DNA of 64,000 nt from Ryuthela nishihirai (GCA_038380435.1 JAWZYU010000058.1:2418001-2482000), one strand, 5' to 3'. Numbered from the stretch's first letter, positions 10,660 through 21,639 are shown. Notes: generated by a model not told the origin, from the letters alone. A program made the numbers and translations.

Positions 10660-11162
10660 TAAAGCACTGTGCCTTTTATTGTAGCGAGTGATTTTTTCGA
10701 AAATTTCACAATCGGAAAAAAATTGCTTGACATAAGTATTTATTGAGAAGTATATTTCAATTATAGCTTTCGAAACATTCTCCTCTGATTTCTTCTATTG
10801 AGTAGCAGTTAATATTTATGACCTGCAGATGGTTTTCGTGAAAGATTCAATACATTCCAGTCATTTTCTTATATTATATGGACTTGTACATTTAATCAAC
10901 ATTCCGAATTTAGGGATGATGGCAATTTTTGCTGTTTCAGTTATTCCGTTTAGATAAATTATTCAAATTTTTCCATTAAAAAACATTAGCTTTCGAAATT
11001 GCTGTGTTGATAATTTTTCAAATATCTCTACATATCAACCATTTTCAAGTACGTTAGAGCCATATCCAAAAGCAATTATTTTTCCAAATGTGATAGCAAT
11101 CGGCTGAATTTTAGGAGAGTTATTAATTTTTTACTATTATTTTGTTTTTCCGCAACACTGTA
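10660..11162 (-). repeat. Dispersed ~0.45-kb repeat with a TIR-like end
   Basis: The minus strand of this block matches the plus strand of 20,640-21,062 over most of its length, through shared strings such as GGTCATAAATA, GTACAAGTCCATAT and GGAATAATTGAAACAGCAAA in variant forms. The right edge (minus-strand start) reads TA-CAGTGTTGCGGAAAAAC, which resembles a TA-flanked DNA-transposon terminus. No coding capacity is seen. Confidence 0.65.
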
Positions 11163-11223
11163 TCGGTGCCACTATTTGGGAATAGATACTCGTATGTTTC
11201 AATATCTCCCATTTTGCTTAATA

Positions 11224-12130
11224 TTAGCAACAAGTCACTTCGGAACATTTCGGGCTTTCTGCAGCTGCCCCGAACAAATGTAAGTGATGTTATTGTGAAG
11301 TGGAAATGTCTAAGGGCAACAATAGCACAATCGCTACCCTTCAGGTCACGTAAAGTAAAAGAGCGGGACCGCAGAATGCTGAAGAGTCTGGTGAGACAAA
11401 ATCGCCTGTCCTCGGTTGCAATAGTCACCACCGAGTTCCAAAATGCCTCTGGAATAAGCGCCATCACCATAGCAGTTCGTTGCGAGCTGCAGGAAATGGG
11501 TTTCCATGGCCGAGCAGCCACACATAAGCCTAAGATCAACGCCAAGCGTCGGATGGAATGGTGTAAAACACATCGCCAGTGGACTATTTCAGCAGTGAAA
11601 CCGCATTCTCAGGAGTGATGAATCACGCTTCACAAACGGGCAGACGGACGAGTCTGGGTGTAGAGGATGACAAATGAACACTACCTGTCTTACTGTGTTG
11701 TGCCAGTTGTAAAGTTTGATGTAGGAGGGCATCATGCTCTGAGGCTTCTTTTCATATTTCGGGCTGGGTCCTATAGTTCCAGTAAACGACACTCTGAACG
11801 CCATGGCCTATAATGACACTCTCGACAATTCTGTGCTTTTACCTTTCTGCCTACATTTCGGTTAAGACCTTTCCTGTACCGAAATGACAATGCCTCATCC
11901 ATAAAGCGAAGATCGCGCAGGAATGATTTGATGATATGGGTGTGGAAGAACTTGACTGGCCTGAACACAGCCCCAATCTCAACAACATGGAATCCTTTCG
12001 GATGAATTGGAATGCATTGTTCATTACTGCCTCACCCGCAGTTTGGGCTGATAGGGCAGTGAATGTTTTAAATTTTAAAACGATCTGAAAATTTCTAACC
12101 TGAATAGTTCTATTCAACCAACAATAAGAC
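11224..12130 (+). pseudogene. Tc1-like transposase remnant, copy 2
   Basis: Same broken transposase as at 7630-8630, now on the plus strand. It starts at the codons for SNKSLRNISGFLQLPRTNVS, so the first part of the helix-turn-helix is missing. One visible protein change in the best frame is valine to methionine after KERDRR. It carries the same stops and frameshifts as copy 1 and is non-functional. Confidence 0.8.
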
Positions 12131-12504
12131 TAAAAGAATGAAATTATCAAACATCATTATATGCTCTTGATAAATCGCTATTAGATCTTTGCAATCTTGC
12201 TGGCTGAGACATCTTTTTTTAACTTCACGAAAGCACAAACTATTGATTCGCTAACGAAGTCGGTATAAAACTAACCACTCTAGAAGAAATTCACCTGGAC
12301 TCCTCTATAGCATAAAGGATTATGAAGGAAAAGCAGAGGAACGAAGCTTCAGAAAGGCCAATCAGAGAGTAACACTCTCACTTGACCTTGAACCGACCAG
12401 TATGCATGAGCGAGTTTTACACATTCTGAAGTAAATGTAGCACACTGGTGACAATGAATCTAATCACCTATAATTGTTATGTTGTGGATTATGATGGGTG
12501 CACC
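11224..12504 (+). repeat. Inverted duplication, copy 2 (1,281 bp)
   Basis: Reverse-complement partner of 7260-8540, with equal length and near identity. Because it carries the same dead transposase with the same breaks, it was copied after the transposase had decayed. It ends at GGTGCACC (12,504) and begins inside the transposase N-terminal codons. Confidence 0.9.
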
Positions 12505-12574
12505 GTCACATGACCTAGAAGTGACCGTTACATTTGAGAGCTTCTTAGGTTGCCGCTTGAGAGGTACTCTTGTG

Positions 12575-12665
12575 TATGCATAACAGACTAAATGGCCTGG
12601 AGGACTCAAGAAAAGCTGGGGAAGGGGACCCACTGAGCATCTGTTGGAACTCAGTTAAGAAACTG
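12575..12665 (-). mobile_element. SINE-A fragment
   Basis: Only the distal part is left (ACTAAATGGCCTGG... GGGGAAGGGGACCCACTG...ATCTGTTGG), diverged from the full copies. It lies just outside the Tc1 duplication. Confidence 0.55.
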
Positions 12666-12679
12666 TAACTCTCAGAATT

Positions 12680-14600
12680 ATTTCTGCAAACCTTTACAGG
12701 GGACGTGATTTTTTATTAAGTGTTTTAATTTTTACCTTTATACAGATTACTTGAATTATTTATATATATATATATGTGCCAAATAAAAAATATATTTATG
12801 ATATATAGCACAATAAAATCTGAATATAATTTTCTGAATCGTATTTAAATTTGTTTTTGATTTTCTCCTACCCCAAGTTAGCTGGATTTCAATGTAGCAG
12901 ATAAAGGTGTCAATATGGTATATATAAATCTTATTCAATATGAGATATTTAATAAAAAATGATAGAAGTCACATGAATTTATAACAAAATGAATGTAAAC
13001 AGACTTAATCTTGCAGCAAATAATTCGTTAAAATAAGGAATTTTTAATTCTCTACAGATTCTTTCAGTTTTCCTGAATTTTCTAATATGTCGAGGAAAAC
13101 AATTAAAATCAACACTAACAGAGTCAAAGGGTTCATTAACTGATCGAACAGACAAGTACTTTTCAAATAATTTCAGCCAGGTAGGACCGTTTTCCAAATT
13201 GAAATCTTTTGCGGTAGCCCATATTTTTATGAAAAGATCAAATACGAACATAATTGCGTGCTTGCCCAATTAGAAACAGATTAAAACAAAAAAAAGAAAT
13301 GTTTCGATTTTTTTTTCTAATGTAGAATGCAATAAATTTTATTTTATATTTCTTTCTCAGAAAGCAGGACTTGATACTATGGAAAAGCATAAATATTTGA
13401 TATTGATGCAAAGAGCAACAGTACAGTCTGAGGTCTACTTCGCCATGCAGTTTATTTCGGTGTAACTAGTTCATGACTAACCCGAATTCTACCTACACGG
13501 TTTTTCAAATAGGCTTGATTTCGTCTAACACGACTGGTTGTTGAATATAACCCCATTTCTCCACTATTCTCTACGATCGTTCATATTATTACAATTATTA
13601 TATAGGAAAGCACCTTGGATGTTTCCTTGTCTAACCTATGTGACTTCTTGTTCGTAATTTAAGTACTCCCGAAAGATTAGTGTTTAAACTGCCATAACGC
13701 GTAATATAATTGTGAACGATAAAGAACATTTTAATTATTGCCTACGGAATTCGCCTATTTAGCTAAAGATTATAACTTGTTATGTGAAGAATAGAATCGT
13801 TTGTGAACATACAGGTTGTCACCAATATTTGAAAACAATTTGACATCGGTTTCTCATTTTTATTTCCTTTTTAGAAAAAATGAGCTAATATTTTCGCTTT
13901 GTCATCTGTCTGCTTATATGTGGACATTCAAATTTCATTTTCTAGAGGCAAATTAAGAATTTAATATGAGTTAGATAAGCAGTGATGAAATATAAGTAGT
14001 TTAAAAATTGTTAAACTTCAAATATTCCAAAAGATGAAAATATGTTAGAGATTCGAAAATTTGCATGTGAAATGTAAATGTCATGACATTCTCGTGGACA
14101 GCAATGATTGTTACCATTACTCTTCAGAGTGGTGAGATATCTCTTTAAAGTGATTGCTATTGTTATTTTGTTTTAAGAGATAATTGTTCGATGTACAGAT
14201 CAAATAAAAAACATATTTGTGTTGGATAGGTATGATAAACTCTTACGTTTCACACATTTCGACTATCCAAAGAAAGTTTCAGATGTGCCTATGATTAAAA
14301 AAATTTGAAGATTTCAAAAGTTTAAACGAATATTGCAAACAATAGGTTTCTGCTAGAAATTTCATATTGAAGTGGTAAAATGAGATAATCCAAAAACTTA
14401 TAATGAAAGCAAAAATTCCTCCCTCCGCTCCCACGGTTGATAGGAAAAGCAACTCTGTGTTTGGAAAGATTGATGGAAAATACTTTTTGAACTAAATGAT
14501 CACTAAGGAAATATAATAATTCATCATTTCCAAATCTTCCATAGGTCCTTTATTTTGGTCGTTATGTGGTGCTAAATGTAGGAAAATGCAAAACTTAAAA
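12680..14600. other. AT-rich non-coding stretch
   Basis: Apart from the uncertain frame at 12,979-13,263 and a (TA)n run near 12,760-12,775, nothing recognisable was seen. Confidence 0.5.
12979..13263 (-). CDS. Open frame of unknown identity, possibly an exon
   Basis: About 94 codons stay open on the minus strand with a balanced, protein-like composition (...WATAKDF...NGPTWLKLFEKYLS..., then a basic segment PRHIRKFRKTERIC). There is no ATG at the 5' end. A pyrimidine-rich stretch ending in GGGCAAG just upstream (about 13,262-13,300) could be a splice acceptor. I recognise no family. It could be a terminal exon, a decayed element or chance. Confidence 0.2.
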   Translation of the reverse strand, partial: KHAIMFVFDLFIKIWATAKDFNLENGPTWLKLFEKYLSVRSVNEPFDSVSVDFNCFPRHIRKFRKTERICRELKIPYFNELFAARLSLFTFILL

Positions 14601-14601
14601 T

Positions 14602-14650
14602 AATGAATGAATGAATGAATGAATACCCCCTCAAGCAGCTGCTTGCCACG
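14602..14650. repeat. (ATGA)n microsatellite joined to a SINE-B 3' end
   Basis: An (ATGA)n run at 14,602-14,624 abuts CCCCCTCAAGCAGCTGCTTGCCAC, the minus-strand 3' end of SINE-B. The rest of the SINE is absent. Confidence 0.7.
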
Positions 14651-14794
14651 AATCGCAAATTATATATGAATGCTGGAAATTAGGAATTGTAGTGATATAT
14701 CTCTTAAAGGAAGAGTGGATAACAATTTTTCTGAAACGTATCCCTCGTGTTTCTATCATTTCTTATGAGAAATTCTTGTCCGACTAACTCACGT

Positions 14795-15110
14795 GACTAG
14801 AAGTGGCTCAGCCAGATCCGTGCTCAGCTCGTAATGTGCAGTTCCCATTTCGAGTCATAAACGTACTCTGTTTGCGATTATTCTCCGATATCCCTCGTTC
14901 TGCCCTCGAGGAGAAAATGGACACCGATGGACTTGGAAAGGCAGACGTATGACATATGGAATGATTAGCGGTGTTTTGGTGTGCAGGAAACATCCTGTGC
15001 ACGTTACAGAACATGGTGTATGTAGTTAACAAAAGCTTCCATCTGTCGAATGATACCCTTCCCCTAAACTCTTTGAGTTCTTGAAATCCTTGTGACCTGT
15101 CCATTTATTA
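14795..15110 (+). mobile_element. SINE-A, old copy
   Basis: It keeps GTGGCTCAG, CGTAATGTGCAGTTCCCA, GGACACCGATGGACTTGGAAAGG, CATCCTGTGCACGTTA and TTCCATCTGTC in the family order, with many substitutions and deletions. Confidence 0.6.
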
Positions 15111-15239
15111 CATTGTTTGCAAAAACGTATCGCAAAGAAGTTAATCCGCCCAGCGCAATTCTGCACACTGTTCCACCAGATATCGTCCCCATGCAAACAG
15201 AAAAATAATTATTCATTCATATCTTAAAAGATAATGTAC

Positions 15240-15720
15240 CATTTCTTTGCCTTCTCCCTGTGGTAAGGAGAGAAATCATTGCTTCCAATAAAAATATGTT
15301 GATCACACCCTTCCACTAAAATTTCAAATTTCTAGTATTAAAGGTTCGTTTCCTATATCCGTTAAAATATTTCATTTTCCAACTTCTCTACAGTTACAGG
15401 GTGATTGCTGCTCAGGGTTTCAGTTTTCGGTCATTAGCGCCATCTACCAGTGGAAATTCGACCGAGTGGATGGTGGGAAAATTCATCAATGACATTCTAC
15501 CAATGGAGCACAATGGGAATATTTGTTTATCCGTTAAAGGAAAAGTGGAGGTTTTTCCACTCCTACAGGAGATTAAAGGGCAAATCATTGCCTCCAATAT
15601 AAAATTTTTGACCACTACACTCGGTTATAAAAAATTCGAATTTCTGATATAGAGAGTTTCTAATATTTATTTGAAATTTTCTCATTTCCCATCGTTTCCC
15701 ACTAAAATTTAAAATTCAAA
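15240..15720. repeat. Two copies of a dispersed AT-rich motif
   Basis: A block around AAATCATTGC(T/C)TCCAATA, followed by an A/T-rich run with a CACAC/CACTC stretch, appears near 15,270 and again near 15,585. Similar blocks occur near 23,985 and 54,995. The family is unknown. The short open frame near 15,400-15,650 has no recognisable domain. Confidence 0.4.
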
Positions 15721-15845
15721 CTGCTGTTTAACTTTTGGGAAAATTCGGATATAACATTTTACATTTATTGAAAAAAATTACTAGTTGTCCTAACTGGGAT
15801 TCGAACAGGTCTTCCAAAAAATCATGCCATGTGTTTTATACTAGA

Positions 15846-16040
15846 CCAGAGGTTCCCAAGATTATTTGTCTTACCGTCCCCCTTTCTGAAAAACAATTAC
15901 TCAGCGCCCCCCCTGGAAATCTACCTTCTTTAAGCGAACAAACAGAAAGATGCAGTGACAAATTTGCGTTCTTTTATGTATCTATATTTCTACCTACGTC
16001 ATACAACGTAGTAAAGAAATATGAAACTTGAAATTATAAA
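15846..16040 (+). mobile_element. hAT-like terminal segment
   Basis: CAGAGGTTCCCAAGATTATT followed by a C-rich run (GTCCCCC...GCGCCCCCCC) resembles the terminal inverted repeat and subterminal region of hAT elements. No transposase or partner end could be paired with it. It may be a MITE or a truncated end. Confidence 0.45.
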
Positions 16041-16222
16041 TTTATTTATTAAAATCGTCCATAGCATAGATTCCCAACGGGGGCGATACCTCCCCCCAGT
16101 GGGAGCTGGAGCCTTCTATGGGGGCGGTAGCGGATTAAGAGGCAAATGGAGGGCGTTGAGGCAATCAAGAGGGGCGGTCAAATAAATAAATAAATTTAAT
16201 GGAATTTTCTGTGACAACCTTT

Positions 16223-16699
16223 TTATCTCTTGTATTCTGTGGTGTCTTCCTGGTGATTCTGGTCATCCACTACCTCATCCGTCATGTACAGCTTTTCAAC
16301 TGCAGCTTGGACAATAAGTTCCCTGCTACCGCCTACTAGCATACTGGTACGTCTGAAGTCGACTGAGATGCTCTCAAAAGTTCTCTTCAAGATCACAGAT
16401 TGGATATAAGCTTCAATATGTTTTCCCACTCCAAGTCGCTTTGAGTATGCTTTATGGTACGTAGTTACAATACCATCCCACGTCAGAACATAAGGTATAA
16501 TATTAACATTACACTTGTGAATTAGGCTGAACTCATTAGCCAGCAGATCATACTTCCTCTTCTTTTCAACCTCTACTGTCTGCAGGTTATCCTGAGATGT
16601 TATTCCTACTTCAACAATTGTAATCTCATTCAATACCTTAGCATGCACTACTATAACAGACTTATTATGTTGGACATGTGTGTCCGTCCTGATAGGCAA
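16223..16699 (-). pseudogene. Retrotransposon C-terminal endonuclease-like fragment
   Basis: An open frame of ~150 codons on the minus strand, with ATG at 16,699. The pattern VIVVHAKVLNEITIVEVGIT, followed by VEKKRKYDLLANEF and NVNIIPYVLTWDGIV, resembles the C-terminal domain of arthropod retrotransposon proteins. In those, a core reading DIVVKDK...LIDIAVP is followed by EKLSKYKDL and EVIPVVVGALG, a restriction-enzyme-like (PD-(D/E)xK) fold. The usual aspartate before VV is not present here, so a nuclease would probably be inactive. The upstream reverse transcriptase is absent. It lies antisense inside the hAT element, so it is probably an insertion. The assignment is from remembered family patterns. 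Confidence 0.45.
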
Positions 16700-17223
16700 A
16701 TCAACCTTGATGCAATAATAATATAATAATAATAAATTTATTATATTTAATATTTTTTATAATTATTTTTAATATAATAAAATACTTTGAAAATACCTGT
16801 TTTCATGAATAAATATTTTATCTAGCTACGTAAATAATCTCATTGTTATTGCGTTAATAAGCATTTTTAAATTAGCATTAGGTATACCTATACCTAATTT
16901 GTTTTAGTTTAGAATAGATTGACGGTGACAAGTCCTTGCAAGCTGGTAGGCAAACACGCGGTTCATGCAATTTAATATGTTTCGACAAGAATATGGGAGC
17001 TTGAAATGACTTGTTTACGGAGCAAGTGCGCCGGCATCGCAAGCGTACAGGTTAATGCGTGCACAAAACCAAATCTATAAAAGCGATAGCTCTAGGAATG
17101 TTTTATTATTTTTATGTGCTTCGCCGTGATAAATAGTCGTGAGTGATAAGTGTTAGAAGTCATTATAAACATTATTTTTATATCTATCTATAAATCTGTT
17201 GAGAAGTTAATTTGCATTTGAAA

Positions 17224-18992
17224 ATGTCTGAATCTACATCTAAAAAGAAATGCCGGCAGTACAGTATTGATTATTTGAAATATGGATTTACGTACTCTCC
17301 TATAAACCAATCATTACCTATGTGTTTAATTTGCCGAAAAGTTTTTTCAAATGAAGCTAAAGATAAAATGCATGCTGATAAGAAGAACAAAGATTTATCC
17401 TATTTTCAAGAACTGGAAAAGCAATATTTAAAACAGCCAACTATGTCAAACCTTTTTGCGTCGTCTTCTAAACAAGATGATGATGGACTACGAGCCTCAT
17501 ATAACGTTTCATTGTTAATCGCAAAAGCAGGAAAACCACACACAATTGGCGAGGAATTAATTTTGCCGGCAGTCAAAGAGATATTAAAAACTGTTCTTCA
17601 TCATAAGACACCGTCAGATATCATCAAAAAAATTCCTCTCAGTAATAATTCAGTGCAAAGAAGAATAGATGAAATGGCAAAAGACGTTGAAATATCATTA
17701 TGTGATTACGTAAAGACATGCAAATTTTCCATTCAACTCGATGAATCAACTCTACCAAATAACGAAGCTCTATTCTTATCATACGTACGATTTATAAAAG
17801 AAGTAAAAATTCATGAAGAGTTATTTGCTAAAAATTTGGAATCTGATACAAAGGGAGAATATGTATTTAATACCATGCAAAAGTTTTTTCAAGAGAAAGA
17901 AATTCCTATTTGCAATATTTTATCTGCTGCTACTGATGGTGCTCCAGCAATGACAGGGCGTCATAAGGGTTTCATAGCGCATTTGAAACAAGCAGTACCA
18001 AATGTACTCGCTGTACATTGTATTATTCATCGTCAGCATTTGGTTGCAAAAAATTTGAATGAACGTCTCCATACGTCGCTCCATTACGTTATTATAGCAA
18101 TCAATAAGATTAGAAGCAATTCATTGAATGACCGATTATTTGGTAAGCTTTGAAATGAAAATGATGAAGATTACGATCGCTTGCTGCTGCACACAGAAGT
18201 ACGTTAGCTCTCTAAAGGTGTTTGTTTGAATCGTTTTTTCAATCTATTTGATTTGCAATCTATTTGATCGACTCAGTACTGGACTTTCTTGAAGACAGAG
18301 ACGAAAAATTGCGCGAAAACCTGATTACGTCAAAAAATGACATCGCTTATTTGACAGACCTGTTTAAAATATTTAACCAAGTTAATTTACAATTGCAAGA
18401 TGATGAGTTGAATTTAATTAAAACAAAAATCGTCATAGCTGCTTTTGCGGGAAAACTTCTTCTATTCAAACGAAATCTAGGTAGAGGTGAATACAACCAC
18501 TTTCCCACATTATCAGCAGTCTCTGCAAAACCGGAAGATTTATTTACTTACTGCCAACACTTGGAAGTTCTTCATGTTGAGTTTACGGAGCGTTTCCAAG
18601 ATATTTTAAACATTAATATACCGAGTTGGGTTTTAGATCCTTTCGCAAACACATATACTGAAGAATCATCAAATTTGGAAGAGGAACTCTTAGAACTCAT
18701 GACTAAGGAGGCACTCAAAGTAAAATTCAAACATGGATACCAAGACTTCTGGCTTCAAAAATCAATACCAATTTTCTACCCTGGATTGTGGGCAATAGTA
18801 CAGAAGTTTTTAATCGCATTTCCTTCGTCCTATATGGCTGAGCGTGGATTCAGTGCAGTAGCTAATTTACTGTCAAAGAGGAGGAACAGACTACACATCA
18901 CTGAACGTGGCGATCTGCGATTGATGTTAACGAAATTTGAACCCGACATTAACAAACTGTTAACACTCCACCAACCTCAACCATCTCATTAA
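17224..18992 (+). pseudogene. hAT-family transposase (ZBED5/SCAND3-like), broken
   Basis: The start is ATG 17,224. The N-terminal region has a degenerate BED-type finger (MCLICRKVF...). The catalytic core follows, with FSIQLDEST (first Asp) and AATDGAPAM (second Asp), then CIIHRQHLVAKNL. The C-terminal dimerisation segment reads SSYMAERGFSAV...LLSKRRNRL and ends at 18,992. Three lesions break it: TGA at 18,151, TAG at 18,205, and a 16-bp tandem duplication at about 18,240-18,271 that shifts the frame. Repairing these would give a full-length protein of the family's usual ~600 residues, so the element died fairly recently. No protein is written out here. Confidence 0.85.
18240..18271 (+). repeat. 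16-bp tandem duplication inside the hAT transposase
   Basis: CAATCTATTTGAT starts at 18,240 and again at 18,256. The extra 16 bp are not a multiple of three, so the downstream frame (DSVLDFLEDRDEKLREN) is shifted relative to the upstream frame (VCLNRFFNLFD). Confidence 0.85.
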
Positions 18993-19534
18993 TTTTTTTT
19001 TATTTATTATTAATTTTGTGTTTATCTCATTATTTTTTATTTCTTATTGATTCTGTGTTTATTTTTAAAATTTTAATAAACAATTTTATTTTACATTTGG
19101 TTGTCGTTTTATTAATTTCTGCTTTATGATTTTTAATAGATAAATAAACAGATAAATTAGGTACAGATAATATGCAACAATATTTTAATATTTCATATAA
19201 AATTAACTATTATGGACTAGGGAGGCGTTGAAATTTTTGTTCTCTTCTAAAGAACTTTCTTTCTTTTTTTCTCTCTACTTTATTAGTGAATTATTCATAT
19301 AATGCTGTGACCTTGAGGAACAATAATACAACCATCATTTGTGCCGGCTTGACTGCCTGTTTCTCGATAACATATGGTGCCACTAGCAAATGTACAAAAT
19401 TGCAGGAATGCTGAAATATCCTTCTGTTAGAAAACTGAACAGTTTCCTGCTGGTTTAGTAGCTAAGATACCTGGTATTCTATTTGTTTGAATCCTGGTAT
19501 GATCAGATACTTTTTTTTCTGACTTGTGTTTCTT

Positions 19535-19965
19535 ATCTATAGGGAGTTTTGCTCTGGTACCATTACTGTTAAAATAATAGAATCTCTCAGATATACAACT
19601 GGTAGTAGCTTATTAGATAAATATAGAGGAAAAATTGTCATTTTCCAGGAGGGATCTAAACCCACTATCTCCTGATAACTTGTCAGGTGCTCTGACCTCT
19701 GAGCTACCGGCCGTCGAACAATCATCCTCCATTAGTGGCTTTATGCATTATACCATAGAATTAATCATTGTAACAGTAGTTGACTATCATTGGAAACTCT
19801 GGTCCGGAAATACTTTCCAGTTTATTGCACACGGCCAGCCCACATCAAGAGTTAATGGGTTCAGATCCCACTCAGGACATTTACAATTTTTTCTCTATAT
19901 TTATCTAACAAATTAATACCAAGGATATATCTGAGAGATTTTATTTATTTCAACAGCGATGCTTA
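19535..19965. mobile_element. SINE-C, inverted pair
   Basis: The left copy (minus) has a tRNA-like head, GGCCGGTAGCTCAGAGGTCAGAGCACC, spanning 19,685-19,712. The B-box-like GGGTTTAGATCCC and the tail CCTCTATATTTATCTAATAA follow. The right copy (plus) shows GGGTTCAGATCCC near 19,860 and TTTCTCTATATTTATCTAAC near 19,895. Both continue into shared sequence with ATATCTGAGAGATT. Arms flank ~120 bp. Confidence 0.6.
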
Positions 19966-20109
19966 AGCTAGACTCTCGGCGTGTTGACTTAAAAAAATAC
20001 CATGTCACTTGTTGTGCGCTGACCGTGTGAAATAAACTGGAATGTGCCTTGGGGACCAGAATCTTTAATGATAATAAACTACAGTCACAACGACTAATTC
20101 TATAGTGCA

Positions 20110-20240
20110 ATGCAGAAAGCCATTTATAGAGGATGATTGCTCGATGGTGCTACCACCTCACATGTCATCAGTAGGTCATAGGTTCAGAACCCACCCAGCT
20201 AATAACAATGTTTCCTCTATATTTATCAACTTTAACTAAT
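20110..20240 (+). mobile_element. SINE-C, third copy
   Basis: It contains GTTCAGAACCCACCCAG (B-box region) and the family tail TTTCCTCTATATTTATC. The A-box region GATGGTGCTACCACC is diverged. Confidence 0.5.
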
Positions 20241-20437
20241 TTTACATTTATTTTAAAATCAAAAACTTTTCGCTCTAAGATGTCAGATACATGAGCTTCT
20301 TACATCGGTGTATTATTGCATTCATTCTTCAGATCTGAATATATTTCAGTCTATTTTTCCTCAAGAGAAACTTGTGTATTTGTAACAATAACCAAAATGG
20401 GAGTTATTGAAACATACAAGTATAAAAATCAATAAAT

Positions 20438-20636
20438 AAATACTCCCTCAAACAGCTGCTTGCCACAGAGGTCTGACAAGAACCTGTCAGTTTATATGCC
20501 ACAGTAGAAGGTCTGAGAGGATGGCAGGACCTCAGCAGAAAAACGACACATGCATCCATGCCATACCCAGGATTCGAACCCAGGTCCCTTAGATCAGTAG
20601 CCAAGCGCTTGAACCACTCGGCCATACGAGTACCAA
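20438..20636 (-). mobile_element. SINE-B, full length
   Basis: The head TATGGCCGAGTGGTTCAAGC resembles a tRNA-Ser/Leu A box, and GGGTTCGAATCC is the B box. The body has TTTTCTGCTGAGGTCCTGCC and GACCTTCTACTGTGGCATAT. The 3' end GGCAAGCAGCTGTTTGAGGG is followed by a TATTTATT-rich tail. This is the best-preserved copy of the family in the window. Confidence 0.85.
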
Positions 20637-20639
20637 TCC

Positions 20640-21062
20640 CTAACTAGTGACACCGATGAGTATTGCAAAACGACAAACTAATTGGAGAAAATTAATACCT
20701 CTGGGAAATTTAGCCAATTGCTACCATATTTGGTTTTACGTATCAAATATTTCAAAAATAATTAGCAAAGGAATTTCGAAATCTATAGCTTTTCAGTGGA
20801 AACAGAAAATTTCGCTGAACGGAATAATTGAAACAGCAAAAATCGTCATCATCCCTAAAATCGGAATAGTGTTTAAATGTACAAGTCCATATCATATCAG
20901 AAAATGAACGGAATGTTTTGGATCTTTCACAAAATATATCTTCAGGTCATAAATAGTATATGCTCCTCAATAGGAGAAATTGGAAGGGAATGTTTCAAAA
21001 GTTATAATTCAAATAAAATTCTGAATAAATACTTATGTGGAACAAATTTTTGCCGACGGTGT
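20640..21062 (+). repeat. Dispersed repeat, second copy
   Basis: Partner of 10,660-11,162 in opposite orientation. It runs directly into a tRNA-like B box (GTGGGATTCGAA, near 21,060) that belongs to the foldback family. The two repeats may therefore be parts of one longer element. Confidence 0.6.
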
Positions 21063-21071
21063 GGGATTCGA

Positions 21072-21157
21072 AACCATCATCATCATCATCCTCAAGCAGC
21101 CATGGGCTACGGAGATCCAACCAGACCGTGCAATTTAGTTCTCCAAGCAAGTCACTA
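21072..21157 (-). mobile_element. LINE 3'-end fragment nested in a SINE-like element
   Basis: The CATCATCATC tail, then CTCAAGCAGCCATGGGCTAC and CCAACCAGACCGTGCAATTTA, match the 3' end of the LINE at 61,541-63,847. The fragment is only ~85 bp and interrupts the foldback unit between its B-box region and its body. Confidence 0.8.
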
Positions 21158-21557
21158 AATACTTACCAGAGTGCTCTAATCAATGAACCAACTATCAAAT
21201 GATAATTCGTTTCCACAATGTACCCTTTATATATTTCACTGAATGAGGCAGACCTTGGTCATGTGTAATCAGGAAAAGCAAGGCATTTTTCAAATTGTTG
21301 CCAATGAATTAACATTTAAAGAGAAAGTCACTCACGTTTAAGCGTTTATTAATGAAAATATTTATCCGTAGTAAATATCATGCATCCATAGTAATTAATA
21401 ACACTAAAGCGTGAGTGACATCCTCCCTAACATCTGGTTCATTAGAAACAATTGGAATAATAAGTTGCCTTTCCTATTTGTAGATGGCGCAAGGTCTGCA
21501 ACATTCAACGAAAGATGTAAAAGTCATATTTCTGAAACAAATTAACACCTGATATAG
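21158..21557. mobile_element. Foldback tRNA-arm element, second copy
   Basis: The arms correspond to those at 8,780-9,230. The inner stem is AAAGTCACTCACGTTTAAGC against GCGTGAGTGACATCC. The outer parts carry CTGAATGAGGCAGACCTTGG on the left and GCAAGGTCTGCAACATTC on the right. Confidence 0.65.
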
Positions 21558-21639
21558 CGGTATATTAGAGATATATTTAGAGAGTCGTTGTAATATATAT
21601 CTACAGGTAATCTGCGTAATTGCTACAGATTAATTATTT

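Larger units (their letters stand above)
16062..19260 (+). mobile_element. hAT element (ZBED5-like), decayed
   Basis: The left end begins with ATTCCCAACGGGGGCGATAC and a G-rich subterminal region (GGGGGCGGTAGCGGATTAAG, GGAGGGCGTTGAGG) typical of these hAT elements. The transposase lies at 17,224-18,992. The right end near 19,215-19,240 keeps a similar subterminal motif (ACTAGGGAGGCGTTGAAA), but I could not see a clean terminal repeat. A foreign antisense fragment occupies 16,223-16,699. Confidence 0.65.
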
